From assembly GCA_050084985.1 (NCBI GenBank), contig JBITNC010000001.1, forward strand, positions 43,028,001-43,092,000: DNA of 64,000 bases, given 5' to 3'. The stretch is from Nageia nagi (lineage: Eukaryota; Pinophyta). Below are positions 47,501 through 53,317 of the stretch, piece after piece; the first letter of the stretch is position 1; each line of letters opens with the position of its first letter. A program made the position numbers and the translations under genes. The notes below the pieces were generated by a model, which saw only the letters and a list, made by a program, of their open reading frames with translations, had not been told where the DNA came from and made no database searches.

Positions 47501-49514
47501 TCCAATGACTAGTCCACAGTTTGAAAGCAAGTTTTCTCCACTTTTATGAGGGCTCTATTGCAAACAGCACAAATTTAATATAGTAGACAACTTAAGTAAA
47601 TTTTCTTCAAGTATTTCTGCTGTGGTTTCAAGTAACTCTGCCACAGCTCTGTGCAAGATACAAGATAACAATAAAAAAGGCTTTGTGGAATTTATACATC
47701 CATCGTAGTCTCAATAATATAGCAAATAAATTGTAATCAAGCTACAATCAAAACATAGGAAGAAATAGATGCAAACATACTGTGTCAAAATAATAATCAG
47801 GCATCTTGTAATCCTTAAGAAAGATCTCCTTCGGAGCCTCCATGTCTACTTCAGTTTGTGTTGATAGAGGCTGTGTTGCAACAGTACACACCGTCTTGAG
47901 AACTGATAAAGGCACCTGAGAAGTAGTGTTCTTATTAGTAGTCCAAAAAAGCATAGATAATTAATTTCTGTAAGAAATCAATAGGCTCTCTGAATGGAAG
48001 CAAGGACAATTATAAAACTACTCTTGATAGGCCCAGAATGTGACTTTTCTGCCAATTAGGTAACTGCAGGTAACAAGTTGAAATGTTTCAAGAAATTGTA
48101 TTTAAACTCAAACATTGAATTCAAACAAGTATACCTTTGGAAATAACTTTGAATTGAATTTTTGAAAACACCGTGCACAAGATCTAGATAAACTGGGGTA
48201 GATAACAGCCCTAGTCTGCAAAAAAACCAGCCACATAAGTATTCATCGTTAGTGCATCCTTGACTTGCATCTTGAATGAAATTACTGAGGTGAATTTCAA
48301 CAGTAGATTATTTAACATGAAGATCAAACTAAACTAAGGGCAAGCTCTCATGAGTAAGGTACTGCTCCTATCTTTTACTGCCCAGATCATCCCATTAAAT
48401 ATGTGTAACAGAAAACTTCACAAAACAGAATCTTGAGCTAAAAAACTGGAGCAGACATTTTAAGATATATTAAGGTATTTTATAGCCAGACGACATTCTT
48501 GATCTACTTTAATAGTTTTCCATTCAATCCTTTTAGTGGGAATCTTATATCTCTTTTCCTACATTGTCACAAAGATGCTATAGCTAATCCCCATTAAGAG
48601 TATTTTACTTCAACGAGACCCTGAACTTTCTTCGCATTATCTTGATAATTAATTTAAGAAGCACCAGAGAAAATTACAAAACAAGTCATTTAAGCCCCAG
48701 AAATAAATGCAATAGTAAATCTTCTGTATGCATAAATTGTAATATAATTTATTCAGAGCCAAAATTAATGTATTTTCTATGAGTGCATTTATTTCTGAAG
48801 TTGTTTGATGTTTTTCATGTGTTCAATCATTGTAAAACTCTTGTCGCCCTATATAATATTAATTACAAATGCATTCAAAAGGAGAACGGTCTCTCAATGT
48901 TGGAAAGAAATTTATTTCAGAAAGCAATGCCTCAATAAATAACATTTGGTTCCAGATAACAAAGAAATGCCACCCTGACAAAAGTCTAAACTAAGCTCAA
49001 CTGTAAAAGAGCCATGGAGCCATGCAAAACATTCTCAATACCAAATAAATAAAATACAGCAAACTAAGAATATTTCCGTTTGATTTATCTTTTAGTGAAA
49101 ATGCTAAGATGGGTGAAAAAGGCAAAACTTAAACTGACTGCACAAAAGATTTTAAGAAGGAACTTTGGGAAACAAGGATTTGATCATACTGACTAAAGTC
49201 TAAACTAAGCTAAACTGTAAAAGAGCCATGCAAAACATTCTCAATACCAAACAAATATAATAAAGCAAACTAAGAATGTTTCCTTTTGATTTATCTTTTA
49301 GTGAAAATGCTAAGGTGGGTGAAAAAGGCAAAACTTAAACTGACTGCACAAAATATTTTAAAAAGAAATTTGGGAAACAAGAATTGTGATTGATCACAGG
49401 TAATAAAGACGAAGAGTCGAATGCAGCGGTGGCCGTGCCAAAGCAAAGCCGCGAAGAAATTACCGACGCCAACCCTAACCCGGGCCTCTGGCACGGCCCA
49501 ATCAGCCTTGCCAT
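5429..49514 (-). CDS. MPA1: PepN-type M1 zinc aminopeptidase (plant MPA1 class), 32 coding exons
   Basis: Aminopeptidase removing N-terminal residues from peptides. Exons, 5' to 3' on the minus strand: 49398-49514, 48135-48215, 47781-47915, 46151-46226, 45744-45820, 43111-43224, 42948-43022, 41785-41892, 41485-41697, 41326-41387, 41037-41064, 40838-40924, 40699-40724, 40285-40348, 40115-40195, 37690-37737, 37566-37584, 37357-37361, 37218-37229, 37051-37107, 33906-34015, 33743-33823, 33401-33584, 33069-33217, 32821-32959, 32587-32733, 27486-27567, 27211-27386, 26898-27008, 26373-26489, 26174-26245, 5429-5509. They total 2934 nt (977 residues plus stop), all in phase with GT-AG borders and no internal stop. 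Exopeptidase motif GAMEN is at residues 354-358, zinc site HEYFH at 390-394, third ligand Glu413 (HEXXH-X18-E), catalytic Tyr474. Length matches the Arabidopsis family. The N-terminus resembles an organelle transit peptide. Family assignment is firm; splicing across the last 20.7-kb intron is inferred. Confidence 0.9.
5512..6750. other. Intron sequence without recognisable genes; one tandem duplication
   Basis: This AT-rich stretch has only short chance reading frames. It contains a direct duplication of about 47 bp at 6001-6046 and 6061-6107, sharing GATGGCATATGACAA and TGCTTCAAGCT with a few substitutions. I see no transposon ends or coding similarity, so it is likely ancestral intron. Confidence 0.5.
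6804..8216 (+). pseudogene. Internally deleted Ty1/copia polyprotein
   Basis: From the ATG at 6804 the gag N-terminus begins [20 protein letters not shown], then breaks by frameshift. An Arg/Gly-rich stretch (about 7080-7210) and a degenerate zinc knuckle follow, then the copia protease signature [13 protein letters not shown] (7372-7410, altered from DSG to DTS). The GAG-pre-integrase domain with [16 protein letters not shown] follows at 7474-7515, then a partial integrase core (to about 7995). The frame then jumps directly to the RNase H tail (…[13 protein letters not shown]… DIFTKGVV, 8005-8229). Reverse transcriptase and most of integrase and RNase H are missing. It is an inactive, non-autonomous relic in the plus orientation, antisense to the host gene. 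Confidence 0.85.
8217..9014 (+). repeat. Probable 3' LTR of the deleted copia element
   Basis: It begins TGTTGAAGTTTG right after the purine tract GCGGAGAA that follows the RNase H tail. A matching inverted terminus, AACTTCAAACA, lies at 9004-9014. Inside are a 28-29-bp tandem duplication (8261-8317, CTGTAATCGGAT core) and a 33-bp repeat near 8790-8890. The 5' LTR was not identified, so the right boundary rests on terminal symmetry only. Confidence 0.5.
8787..8890 (+). repeat. 33-bp tandem repeat, about three copies
   Basis: The block GTCAAGCAGAACCATG occurs at 8820 and 8853, exactly 33 bp apart, with a more diverged third unit following. Because 33 is a multiple of three, the surrounding frame (8679-8963) remains open and reads as 11-residue repeats ([11 protein letters not shown], then [11 protein letters not shown]). 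It lies inside the putative copia LTR, so a protein function is unlikely. Confidence 0.55.
9080..10034 (+). pseudogene. LINE ORF1-like relic (DUF4283 and CCHC zinc knuckle)
   Basis: Across broken frames the plus strand encodes a DUF4283-type segment (about 9160-9420, with WVLKHKCN and [11 protein letters not shown]) followed by [20 protein letters not shown] and the remainder of a CX2CX4HX4C zinc knuckle ([14 protein letters not shown], 9509-9550). This pairing is typical of plant L1-type LINE ORF1. Frameshifts and stops make it a pseudogene. A hAT transposon interrupts it at 10042, and the LINE tail appears to resume at 13837. ORF2 is absent. Confidence 0.65.
10035..13844 (+). mobile_element. 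hAT DNA transposon with TIRs and 8-bp target duplication
   Basis: The element spans about 10043-13836. Its left end CAGTGTTCCAC is matched at the right by GTGGAACACTA (13826-13836), the inverse of TAGTGTTCCAC; CAGTG/TAGTG is a standard hAT terminus. Flanking 8-mers ATAAAAAC (10035-10042) and GTAAAAAC (13837-13844) agree at 7 of 8 positions, as expected for an old hAT target duplication. The GC-richer left subterminal region (10060-10310) has repeated GGGATGGCTAG and GTCCCC motifs. It encodes a multi-exon transposase. It is inserted in a LINE relic, so it is younger than that LINE. Confidence 0.85.
10706..13364 (+). pseudogene. hAT transposase (BED-like, DUF659, hATC dimerisation), disabled
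   Basis: The gene model starts [20 protein letters not shown] at 10706. GT-AG introns are visible at 11645-11735, 12146-12271, 12452-12541 and 12876-13040. The BED-type zinc-finger region covers about 10870-11060 ([13 protein letters not shown]). DUF659 covers about 11250-11900 (SGCSIIMDG…, then IITDAAF and [13 protein letters not shown]). The hAT C-terminal dimerisation domain is at 12790-13150 (DPIGWWELY … [17 protein letters not shown]). The end is acidic. A stop near 10816, a TAG at 11226-11228, a lost base at about 11480, a stop at about 11581 and a frameshift near 11900 disable it. Intact introns and modest damage suggest a once autonomous copy. Confidence 0.85.
13837..14480 (+). mobile_element. 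Probable LINE 3' end with A-rich tail
   Basis: After the hAT element the sequence is A/T-rich and ends with TTAATACAAATTGGTCTATT, then AATC and a run of nine A at about 14471-14479. This is the usual shape of a plant LINE 3' UTR. It probably continues the LINE relic at 9080-10034, with hAT inserted in between and ORF2 already lost. Apparent Phe- or Lys-rich frames here come from base composition. Confidence 0.45.
14481..15153. other. Unassigned intron sequence
   Basis: No transposon termini, protein similarity or repeated motif was recognised. It separates the LINE tail from the pararetrovirus relic and may be decayed sequence of either. Confidence 0.4.
15154..15671 (+). pseudogene. Endogenous pararetrovirus (Caulimoviridae-like) movement-protein relic
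   Basis: The plus-strand frame open from 15154 has, from about 15270, the pattern of a caulimovirid cell-to-cell movement protein: an alternating hydrophobic beta-strand region of the 30K superfamily with a conserved aspartate after a valine/phenylalanine strand, then an Asn-Thr-Leu segment. These proteins line plasmodesmata during infection. Only this domain is present; no coat, protease or polymerase region of the same agent was found nearby. The open frame continues to 15780, but everything after about 15671 is antisense gypsy sequence, so the apparent C-terminus is chimeric. It is a truncated relic. The identification rests on pattern recognition. Confidence 0.55.
15876..16880 (+). pseudogene. 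Gypsy integrase core and chromodomain (left palindrome arm)
   Basis: The integrase catalytic region includes [29 protein letters not shown] and LLEEYLRHY, containing the second Asp and the Glu of the D,D-35-E triad. It is followed by the C-terminal integrase region and, after a frameshift near 16530, a chromodomain ([18 protein letters not shown], then a stop where the family has Trp). Chromodomains direct integration to heterochromatin. The N-terminal zinc finger and first Asp are missing. Confidence 0.8.
17107..17506 (+). repeat. Partial LTR of the gypsy chromovirus (palindrome spacer)
   Basis: It begins TGTGAGAGGGCAACCTC after the tract AAGTGGGGGAGAA and matches the LTR at 25286, with the shared block TGACCCCGGGGTGGTGAGTG. 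It breaks off at GTGAGCCA near 17500, where the inverted arm begins, so the LTR's 3' half is missing. Confidence 0.75.
17653..18660 (-). pseudogene. Gypsy chromodomain and integrase (right palindrome arm)
   Basis: Read on the minus strand, integrase sequence runs from about 18660 down to 17930, followed by a chromodomain frame at 17928-17653 ([40 protein letters not shown]). Here the chromodomain Trp that is a stop in the left arm is intact. The integrase portion is broken by several frameshifts. Confidence 0.8.
18853..21160 (+). pseudogene. Gypsy RT, RNase H and integrase
   Basis: Reverse transcriptase runs from 18853, with [46 protein letters not shown] and the intact active site [10 protein letters not shown] (19409-19438). 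A frameshift near 19545 and a stop near 19764 follow. RNase H (19820-20200) has [13 protein letters not shown] and [20 protein letters not shown]. The integrase zinc-binding region ([20 protein letters not shown]) and core follow to about 21160 with further stops. It is the longest polymerase piece of the mosaic and is inactive. Confidence 0.85.
21520..22505 (-). pseudogene. Inverted gypsy protease and RT N-terminus
   Basis: On the minus strand, from about 22505 down, protease-region sequence ([20 protein letters not shown] near the 22380-22300 region, then [20 protein letters not shown]) leads to the RT N-terminus ([20 protein letters not shown] at 21809, then [20 protein letters not shown]). 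It stops abruptly at about 21520 in [10 protein letters not shown]. It is flanked by plus-strand pieces of the same family, so it is an internal inversion or a nested fragment. Confidence 0.8.
22506..25060 (+). pseudogene. Gypsy RT end, RNase H, integrase and chromodomain
   Basis: It starts inside RT ([20 protein letters not shown]). The RT active site is destroyed by a small deletion before LDD (about 22662-22670). RNase H is well preserved at 22976-23356 ([20 protein letters not shown]), followed by a connection region. Integrase follows at 23824-24552 ([20 protein letters not shown]) and a chromodomain at 24880-25050 with a stop inside. The 3' LTR follows at 25286. It is the most complete 3' half of the family here. 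Confidence 0.85.
25286..26167 (+). repeat. 3' LTR of the gypsy chromovirus, abutting exon 31
   Basis: It begins TGTGAGAAGGCAACC after the tract AAGTGGGGAGAA. A TATA box, TTATAAATAGAGG, lies at about 25969. The terminus is taken as CCCTACA at 26161-26167, which pairs with TGT at the left end; CACACA at 26060 is an alternative. If 26167 is right, only GCAGAC (26168-26173) separates the LTR from exon 31, and those six bases are the complement of the splice donor GTCTGC. Confidence 0.65.
26174..27567 (-). CDS. MPA1: Aminopeptidase exons 27-31
   Basis: These exons (27486-27567, 27211-27386, 26898-27008, 26373-26489, 26174-26245) encode most of the C-terminal helical superstructure of PepN-type enzymes, which closes over the active site. 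Recognisable stretches are [80 protein letters not shown] and [20 protein letters not shown]. Phases are 1, 0, 0 and 0 at the successive internal junctions, consistent with the family. No stop interrupts them. Confidence 0.9.
29960..30141 (-). pseudogene. Unrecognised exon-like reading frame inside intron 26
   Basis: A minus-strand frame from 30141 reads [20 protein letters not shown], then [20 protein letters not shown], and ends at LTK before a possible donor AAG|GTTTTT near 29960. Its balanced composition looks like real protein rather than AT-rich chance. It does not belong to the aminopeptidase, whose exons 26 and 27 join in phase without it. I do not recognise the family; it may be a captured gene fragment or unknown retroelement coding. 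Confidence 0.3.
30596..32168 (+). pseudogene. Non-LTR retrotransposon (LINE) reverse transcriptase relic
   Basis: The plus-strand frames (30596-30985, 30879-31115, 31161-31565, then remnants to 32168) carry LINE RT blocks in order: [60 protein letters not shown] and a thumb-like [15 protein letters not shown] / [10 protein letters not shown]. The catalytic FADD motif has become FVYD (about 31068-31080). Frameshifts at about 30950 and 31110 also inactivate it. It is antisense to the host gene, with no clear 5' end or poly(A) tail. Confidence 0.8.
32587..34015 (-). CDS. MPA1: Aminopeptidase exons 21-26
   Basis: Exons 33906-34015, 33743-33823, 33401-33584, 33069-33217, 32821-32959 and 32587-32733. 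They encode the end of the catalytic domain ([40 protein letters not shown]), the beta-sandwich domain ([20 protein letters not shown]) and the start of the helical domain ([40 protein letters not shown]). Four of the five junctions split codons, and all restore the conserved reading, which strongly supports the model. Introns between them are only 82-183 nt, unlike the rest of the gene. Confidence 0.92.
36176..36545 (+). repeat. About 200-bp tandem duplication with RNase H-like motif
   Basis: Blocks such as TATCCAATGAACCTA, CAAATACATCAAGTGG and AGTTCTGAATTA occur at about 36190-36300 and again about 200 bp later. Between them the plus strand encodes [16 protein letters not shown], resembling the start of RNase H domains in plant non-LTR elements ([10 protein letters not shown]). 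It is likely a LINE relic duplicated in place. Confidence 0.5.
36801..37020. repeat. Four 55-bp tandem repeats beside exon 20
   Basis: Units at 36801-36855, 36856-36910, 36911-36965 and 36966-37020 all have exactly 55 bp and share CTAAGGAAATACTACAAATG with one or two substitutions each. The array ends 30 bp from the exon-20 border (37051), so in the transcript it follows the exon-20 donor closely. Equal length and low divergence suggest recent expansion. Confidence 0.9.
37051..37737 (-). CDS. MPA1: Aminopeptidase exons 16-20, including 5-nt and 12-nt micro-exons
   Basis: Exons 37690-37737 ([16 protein letters not shown]), 37566-37584 (MDNFYT plus one base), 37357-37361 (TGACG), 37218-37229 (VYEK) and 37051-37107 ([19 protein letters not shown]). 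Joined, they give [20 protein letters not shown], an uninterrupted family signature. The 12-nt exon encodes VYEK, whose Tyr474 aligns with the transition-state tyrosine of bacterial PepN (Tyr381); counting from HEXXH gives the same spacing of 84 residues. Each micro-exon has its own AG acceptor and GT donor (TTACAG|TGACG|GTAATT, TTTTAG|…|GTAAGC). Introns are 105-204 nt. Confidence 0.9.
37738..40114 (-). other. MPA1: Intron 15 (2.4 kb), no recognisable feature
   Basis: Very AT-rich sequence with a short TA microsatellite near 38928-38941. No protein similarity or element ends were seen. Confidence 0.6.
40115..41892 (-). CDS. MPA1: Aminopeptidase exons 8-15 (zinc-binding catalytic core)
   Basis: Exons 41785-41892, 41485-41697, 41326-41387, 41037-41064, 40838-40924, 40699-40724, 40285-40348 and 40115-40195. 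GAMENKSLN (exon 11) binds the free N-terminus of the substrate. The HEXXH site is split: exon 12 ends in GVIGHE and exon 13 begins YFHNWTGNR, giving HEYFH (390-394) with zinc ligands His390 and His394 and general base Glu391. Exon 14 supplies the third ligand Glu413 in [13 protein letters not shown]. Other family stretches are [20 protein letters not shown] and [19 protein letters not shown]. All catalytic residues are present, so the enzyme is predicted to be active. Confidence 0.95.
41893..42947 (-). other. MPA1: Intron 7 (1.1 kb), no recognisable feature
   Basis: AT-rich sequence between exons 7 and 8 with no transposon ends or coding similarity. The donor is CAG|GTTTGTT and the acceptor AATGCAG. 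Confidence 0.6.
42948..43224 (-). CDS. MPA1: Aminopeptidase exons 6 and 7
   Basis: Exon 6 (43111-43224) reads [20 protein letters not shown] and then [17 protein letters not shown]. Exon 7 (42948-43022) reads [20 protein letters not shown] and IIFYQ. They belong to the N-terminal beta-sheet domain of M1 peptidases; the [12 protein letters not shown] segment is highly conserved in PepN-type enzymes. Both exons are phase 0. Confidence 0.9.
43225..45743 (-). other. MPA1: Intron 5 (2.5 kb) with a hAT relic and a short duplication
   Basis: It contains an imperfect tandem duplication of about 64 bp near 43787-43910 (AAAGTGTTAATTTTCTAA blocks) and a hAT transposase fragment at 44655-45070. The remainder is AT-rich and without recognisable content. 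Confidence 0.6.
44655..45070 (+). pseudogene. hAT transposase DUF659 fragment
   Basis: The plus strand encodes [20 protein letters not shown], then [20 protein letters not shown], then a frame (44885-45118) with [14 protein letters not shown] and a run ending in RFPAIFWT. This is the DUF659 region of Ac-like hAT transposases, cut off at both ends, with an internal stop. It is only partly similar to the copy at 10706-13364 and comes from a different insertion. No TIRs were found. Confidence 0.75.
45744..46226 (-). CDS. MPA1: Aminopeptidase exons 4 and 5
   Basis: Exon 4 (46151-46226) reads [20 protein letters not shown] and RPRVE plus one base. Exon 5 (45744-45820) completes the Gly codon and reads [20 protein letters not shown] and GNEVE. 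The order matches the start of the M1 N-terminal domain ([11 protein letters not shown]). The split codon restores the frame exactly. Confidence 0.9.
46227..47780 (-). other. MPA1: Intron 3 (1.55 kb), no recognisable feature
   Basis: AT-rich, with scattered short frames in all phases and no sign of mobile elements. Confidence 0.6.
47781..48215 (-). CDS. MPA1: Aminopeptidase exons 2 and 3 (presequence to start of mature domain)
   Basis: Exon 2 (48135-48215) reads [20 protein letters not shown] and NSKLFPK, rich in Ser and Arg with few acidic residues, as in organelle presequences. Exon 3 (47781-47915) ends with [20 protein letters not shown] and T, the conserved start of the mature PepN-type domain. 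Met91 in this exon is where a shorter cytosolic form of about 887 residues could begin. Exon 2 rests on splice sites, frame and composition, so it is less certain than exon 3. Confidence 0.8.
48981..49396. repeat. 214-bp tandem duplication at the start of intron 1
   Basis: AAGTCTAAACTAAGC begins copies at about 48981 and 49195. Shared blocks include AAAACATTCTCAATACCAAA and TGATTTATCTTTTAGTGAAA. The second copy runs up to the exon-1 donor (TTGATCAC before 49398). The copies differ by about ten substitutions and a few indels. Confidence 0.85.
49398..49514 (-). CDS. MPA1: Aminopeptidase exon 1 (start codon, putative transit peptide)
   Basis: From an ATG at 49514-49512 (minus strand) 39 codons read [20 protein letters not shown], then [19 protein letters not shown], before the donor CCT|GTGATC. 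The frame is in phase with exon 2. The sequence is rich in Ser, Ala, Arg and Leu, has one acidic residue, and looks like a chloroplast or mitochondrial targeting peptide. It is GC-richer than its surroundings, as first exons often are. The start choice rests on composition and phase; no upstream in-frame ATG with better support was seen. Confidence 0.7.
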
Positions 49515-49900
49515 TACACTAAATATCCACTCCCCTTCCCTTCAATCAGCAAGACAAACCACAGATTTCCATAATCAAAAAACTGTACATCCCAATAACA
49601 TCAAACCAAAAATACTACAGACAAAGGGATCAACAATCTGTAAAATCCTACGATCTAAAGATTCAAGGCTGGTTAAAGACCTGATATCTGGCAATTTCTA
49701 GGGTTTAAGAGTGGATCTTCACCGGAGGAAAATTTAAAAAAAAAAATATCGCCGGAATTGAGTTAACGTAGAATGAAAATGTGAGGCAGACGTTGGTGTA
49801 AGGCTTATCTTACCTTGAATTAGGACCAAGTAACAGTGGAGGCCACGCTTCTGCTGCTCCAAAGAAGGGAGTTAAACATCAATTATCGAATATCCAAAGG
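49515..49900 (-). promoter_or_regulatory. MPA1: 5' UTR with a probable non-coding exon and intron
   Basis: On the minus strand a donor-like TTCAAG|GTAAGATAAG occurs at about 49814 and an acceptor-like AAACCCTAG near 49700, before about 185 nt of leader and the ATG. A noncoding first exon from about 49900 to 49815 spliced to the leader is plausible. No convincing TATA box is placed. Confidence 0.4.
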
Positions 49901-49966
49901 TGCTTCTATTCGGAATTGAGATTAACGTTCATATTACTTTTATAACATTGTATTTAGTGTTTCAAA

Positions 49967-50090
49967 AATCGGTTTTAAAATCAAGAAAAATCTAAAAATG
50001 ATAAAAAAAATTGGAATATTTAGATAAAAATCAGTTTTAAAACCAAGAAAAATCTAAGAAAAAGAGAAAAAATTGGAATTTTTAGATAAA
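49967..50090. repeat. 62-bp tandem duplication in the 5' flank
   Basis: Two AT-rich units begin AATCGGTTTTAAAATCAAG at 49967 and AATCAGTTTTAAAACCAAG at 50029, each ending with TAGATAAAAA. This lies just upstream of the probable transcript start. Confidence 0.7.
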
Positions 50091-50239
50091 AATCAGGAAA
50101 AAATATATTTATCAGCAAAATTAGGATTTATCAAAGATTTTTTTGAAACAAATGAACTTATTTAGTAGTTTCCACAATTGATTCAATATTACAATACTTA
50201 CTATCAAAAAATAGTTTACATAAGGTGAATTGATTACGT

Positions 50240-52170
50240 GGGTAATTTTCAATCATATGGTTTGAGGTAAGTTTTAAAGTTTACAAATTTTTCTTTCAAA
50301 ATTTGAAAAAAAAAATTATTATGAAAATAAAAGATAATAATATGATTAGTTCTTGTGTTTTAAAAATAATTGAATTTCTTTAGGTAAGTTAAAGGGTATC
50401 TATTCTATCAAATTGGTTCTCATTTAACCTTGTCAACACCTACCAAGGACTTGCAATTTTGTTGACTTATAAAAGTGAATGAGATTTGAACCTAGATCTC
50501 TTTATTTTAATGGAGAGTTTTAGCTACTTTCTACCCACCAACTCCTTTAACATATTCATATTAAGATATTTATTTTGCATACCACATTATCAAGAGATAA
50601 GATAGATTTCTCAATATTGGTGCTTCTTAGTATTTTCTAGATATATATTTAAGATATATGAGTTTATTAAATTAATCTTATAATAAAAAAAAAATGATTT
50701 CTCGAGATTGGTGCCTTTTGGTATTTTCTAGTTATGTGACAAATATCATATAGGACATCTCTTTCAATTTTACGCTTGCTTCATTATTGTTTGTTACATT
50801 TTTTCAATTGTAAATAACTCATATGAATATTATTCCTTTAATAAATGTCAATTATTGTTATCTTTACAATACTTATGAATAGGTGTGCTTATTCTCTTGC
50901 ATGTAGAACAAATATGAGGGTTTACAAAGAGTATTCTATATATATGCCTTCACTACTTGATCAAGAGAAGCCCATCATATGAGAAAGATCTCATGGCATC
51001 TTGCAAGAATAATGAATAACCAAGCTAGGAGTGAGTCAAGTAGATATTTTGAGCATGAGATTGGTCAGTTAGATATAAGAAGGTAATTTGGTAAAATAAA
51101 AAAGGAAAAAGTAATAATATGGTGAAAGTTTTAAACCACCATATTAGGATCTTTTAGAGCAATTATAAACCATCATAATATACCATAAGAGGGTAATTTA
51201 TAATTATTGTAAAAGACCCTAATACGATGGTTTTAAACCACCTTCATAAGAATAAACTAAGGTGATTTCTCATGAAAATTTTTAACCATCGTCATATGGT
51301 GTTAACTTTTTAATGACACCCTCATAGACAATAGTTGAATAATTATCATTAAATATCTTTTATAGTAGTTATTAACACCTAAAAAGGAATTTTAATTTAA
51401 TTAAAATACCCTTTTAGGTATTCAAAATAATGTATTTAATTTATTAAATAAATATTTTTATCAATGTGCACTCTCATCTACCTTTATGTTTTATAATAAC
51501 AGGTCGACTTAGCATCACAATAAGCTTAAGGAGGAACCTTAGCTCTAGACCTGTTACCTATAAAGGAGGAGAGGTTATGCATAATCAATGATATGATATG
51601 ATATGATATAATCCCAAATCTTTTATAGGTGAAAATATACTTGTGTCATTTTTGACTTGTGTTTCTTAATGCCACCTATCATTTCTAGATATTGTTATAC
51701 TTTGAGCTCTCCATTTCTACAATCTTTCATCCATCGAGAGCGATATTCTAAGCATTAAAGGGCAACACTATTGGGTTCCTAGTGTCAACCTTGGGTTGAG
51801 GTTAGTTTCGTAGCTCCGTTATTCAGAGAAGCTCATCATTCATCCTTTTTCGATTGGATATCATCTTCGATTATCATCATAGGTAAAGTACAAGTTTGTA
51901 TCTTCTGTAAATCCAGTTTGGTAGGTCAAGGTCAATTAGGTCATTGTTATTTTTTATGTCATCATTTTTCTATTATTTCGTAGTTAGCTAGTTAAATGAA
52001 ATATTTGTAAATAACCCTAATAATTAATTTTTTGGTTATAACAATTGGTAAATTTAACTTCTTTTTGATACATCACGTCATTCTTCAATAGTTACATCAA
52101 AACCCTAAGGTTTTGGATAAGAATAATATTTTATTTCAAGTGTTTCAGAAATAAAACCAACTAAGTTTCT
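50240..52170. other. Intergenic region, perhaps the 5' LTR and leader of the Tat-like gypsy
   Basis: There is no coding content. It precedes a gypsy gag frame in the same orientation, so part of it should be that element's LTR and untranslated leader, but I could not fix LTR ends or a primer-binding site. A short GATAT run occurs near 51590-51610. Confidence 0.35.
51120..51240. repeat. Imperfect hairpin, possible MITE or part of an LTR
   Basis: The left arm, about 51127-51172 (TTTTAAACCACCATATTAGG …), pairs with the right arm, about 51190-51235 (… CCCTAATACGATGGTTTTAA), at roughly 80 percent identity with a loop of under 20 bp. Related TTTTTAACCATCGTCATATG follows at about 51280. No target duplication was identified. 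Confidence 0.5.
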
Positions 52171-52174
52171 TACC

Positions 52175-52686
52175 ATGGTCAATAGCTTTAATGAGGCAAC
52201 CAAAGCTAATCTAAAGAAAATGCTTTATGGAAATGAAGAAAGAAGTGAAGCCTCTAACATTGGGGGTAAAAGTCAATCTAATGGAGTTGCTCCGCCCATG
52301 TTTAGAGATTCAAATCTACTATGTGACAAAATTTGTAATACTAGGGTACTGAATTTGCAAGTGAAACTTATTTTTGATACATATAATAGTTAGGGAGATC
52401 CTATAGCTCATATCAAAGCTTTAAAGGTAAAGTTTGGATTGAAGTTTAGGGTGAATAATAATTTGATGGCTAAGTACTTCCCTACTACATTCAAAGGTGA
52501 TGTGCTCAATTGGTACTTCTCTTTACCTATAAAATCCATTAATTATTATGCATAACTTATCTCAGAATTTTATATCCATTTCAAATATTATGCTCTTAAA
52601 CAGATGATAGTTTCATATTTAGTTAGTGTTATCCAAGATTCAAATGAGAGATTTAACAAATGTGTACAAAGATTCCAGAAAATATG
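52175..52686 (+). pseudogene. Tat-like gypsy gag fragment
   Basis: Starting MVNSFNEATKANLKKMLYGN at 52175, the frame continues past a stop at 52391 into DPIAHIKALKVKFGL, MAKYFPTTFKGDVLNWYFSL and QMIVSYLVSVIQDSNERFNK. This is the retrotransposon gag domain, with the F-P-x-T-L/F-K-G-x-x-x-x-W-Y motif. Several stops interrupt it. Confidence 0.75.
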
Positions 52687-53317
52687 AAGCATGATTCTTG
52701 AACCTCTATTCGAGTCTCATGTCACATCCATATTTTTCCATAATATCCATTTCAAATTAAAATTCATAGCTTTAGATTATATGACACTACTATTTATAGG
52801 AATTATGCATAGGCTTACCCAAAAAGAGAAGCTCTTGCCATTACATTCAAGGATTATTTACAAAATGGACTAGTCAAATGTGGTCCAAAGCAAGAACTAG
52901 GTCCTCATGATGAAAAACATAGTTGGTACAATGAAGCAAAATTTTGCTAATATCATAATGTTAAAGATCACAAAATGAATGCTTGCATGATCCTAAGGAA
53001 AATAATTGTGAAAATTGTTAGATGACGAAAAAATATAGTAGGAGGCTTGTGTAGTTGATTCAAAGGAAGTCGAATCCCTCATGATAAACTTCATCTTCAA
53101 CCAAGAACTTTGTGGTGTTGCTAGGAGATGAAGACCTAGACAGAGCATCAATCCAACTATAATAGAAAAAATGAAGCTCCCTTGTAATTTTGATACGCAA
53201 CAAATCCTTAAGCAAATAAAGGTATTTCATGCTACGATAAGTATTTACAAACTTTTATAATTATTAATTGATCATATAAATGCTTTATTTGATTCACTTA
53301 AGAAAATTGAAGTTGAT

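Noticed and set aside
49390-49701. Plus-strand frame of 103 codons opposite exon 1
   Set aside because: It is the shadow of exon 1 and its 5' UTR; the minus-strand reading has start, donor and phase agreement.
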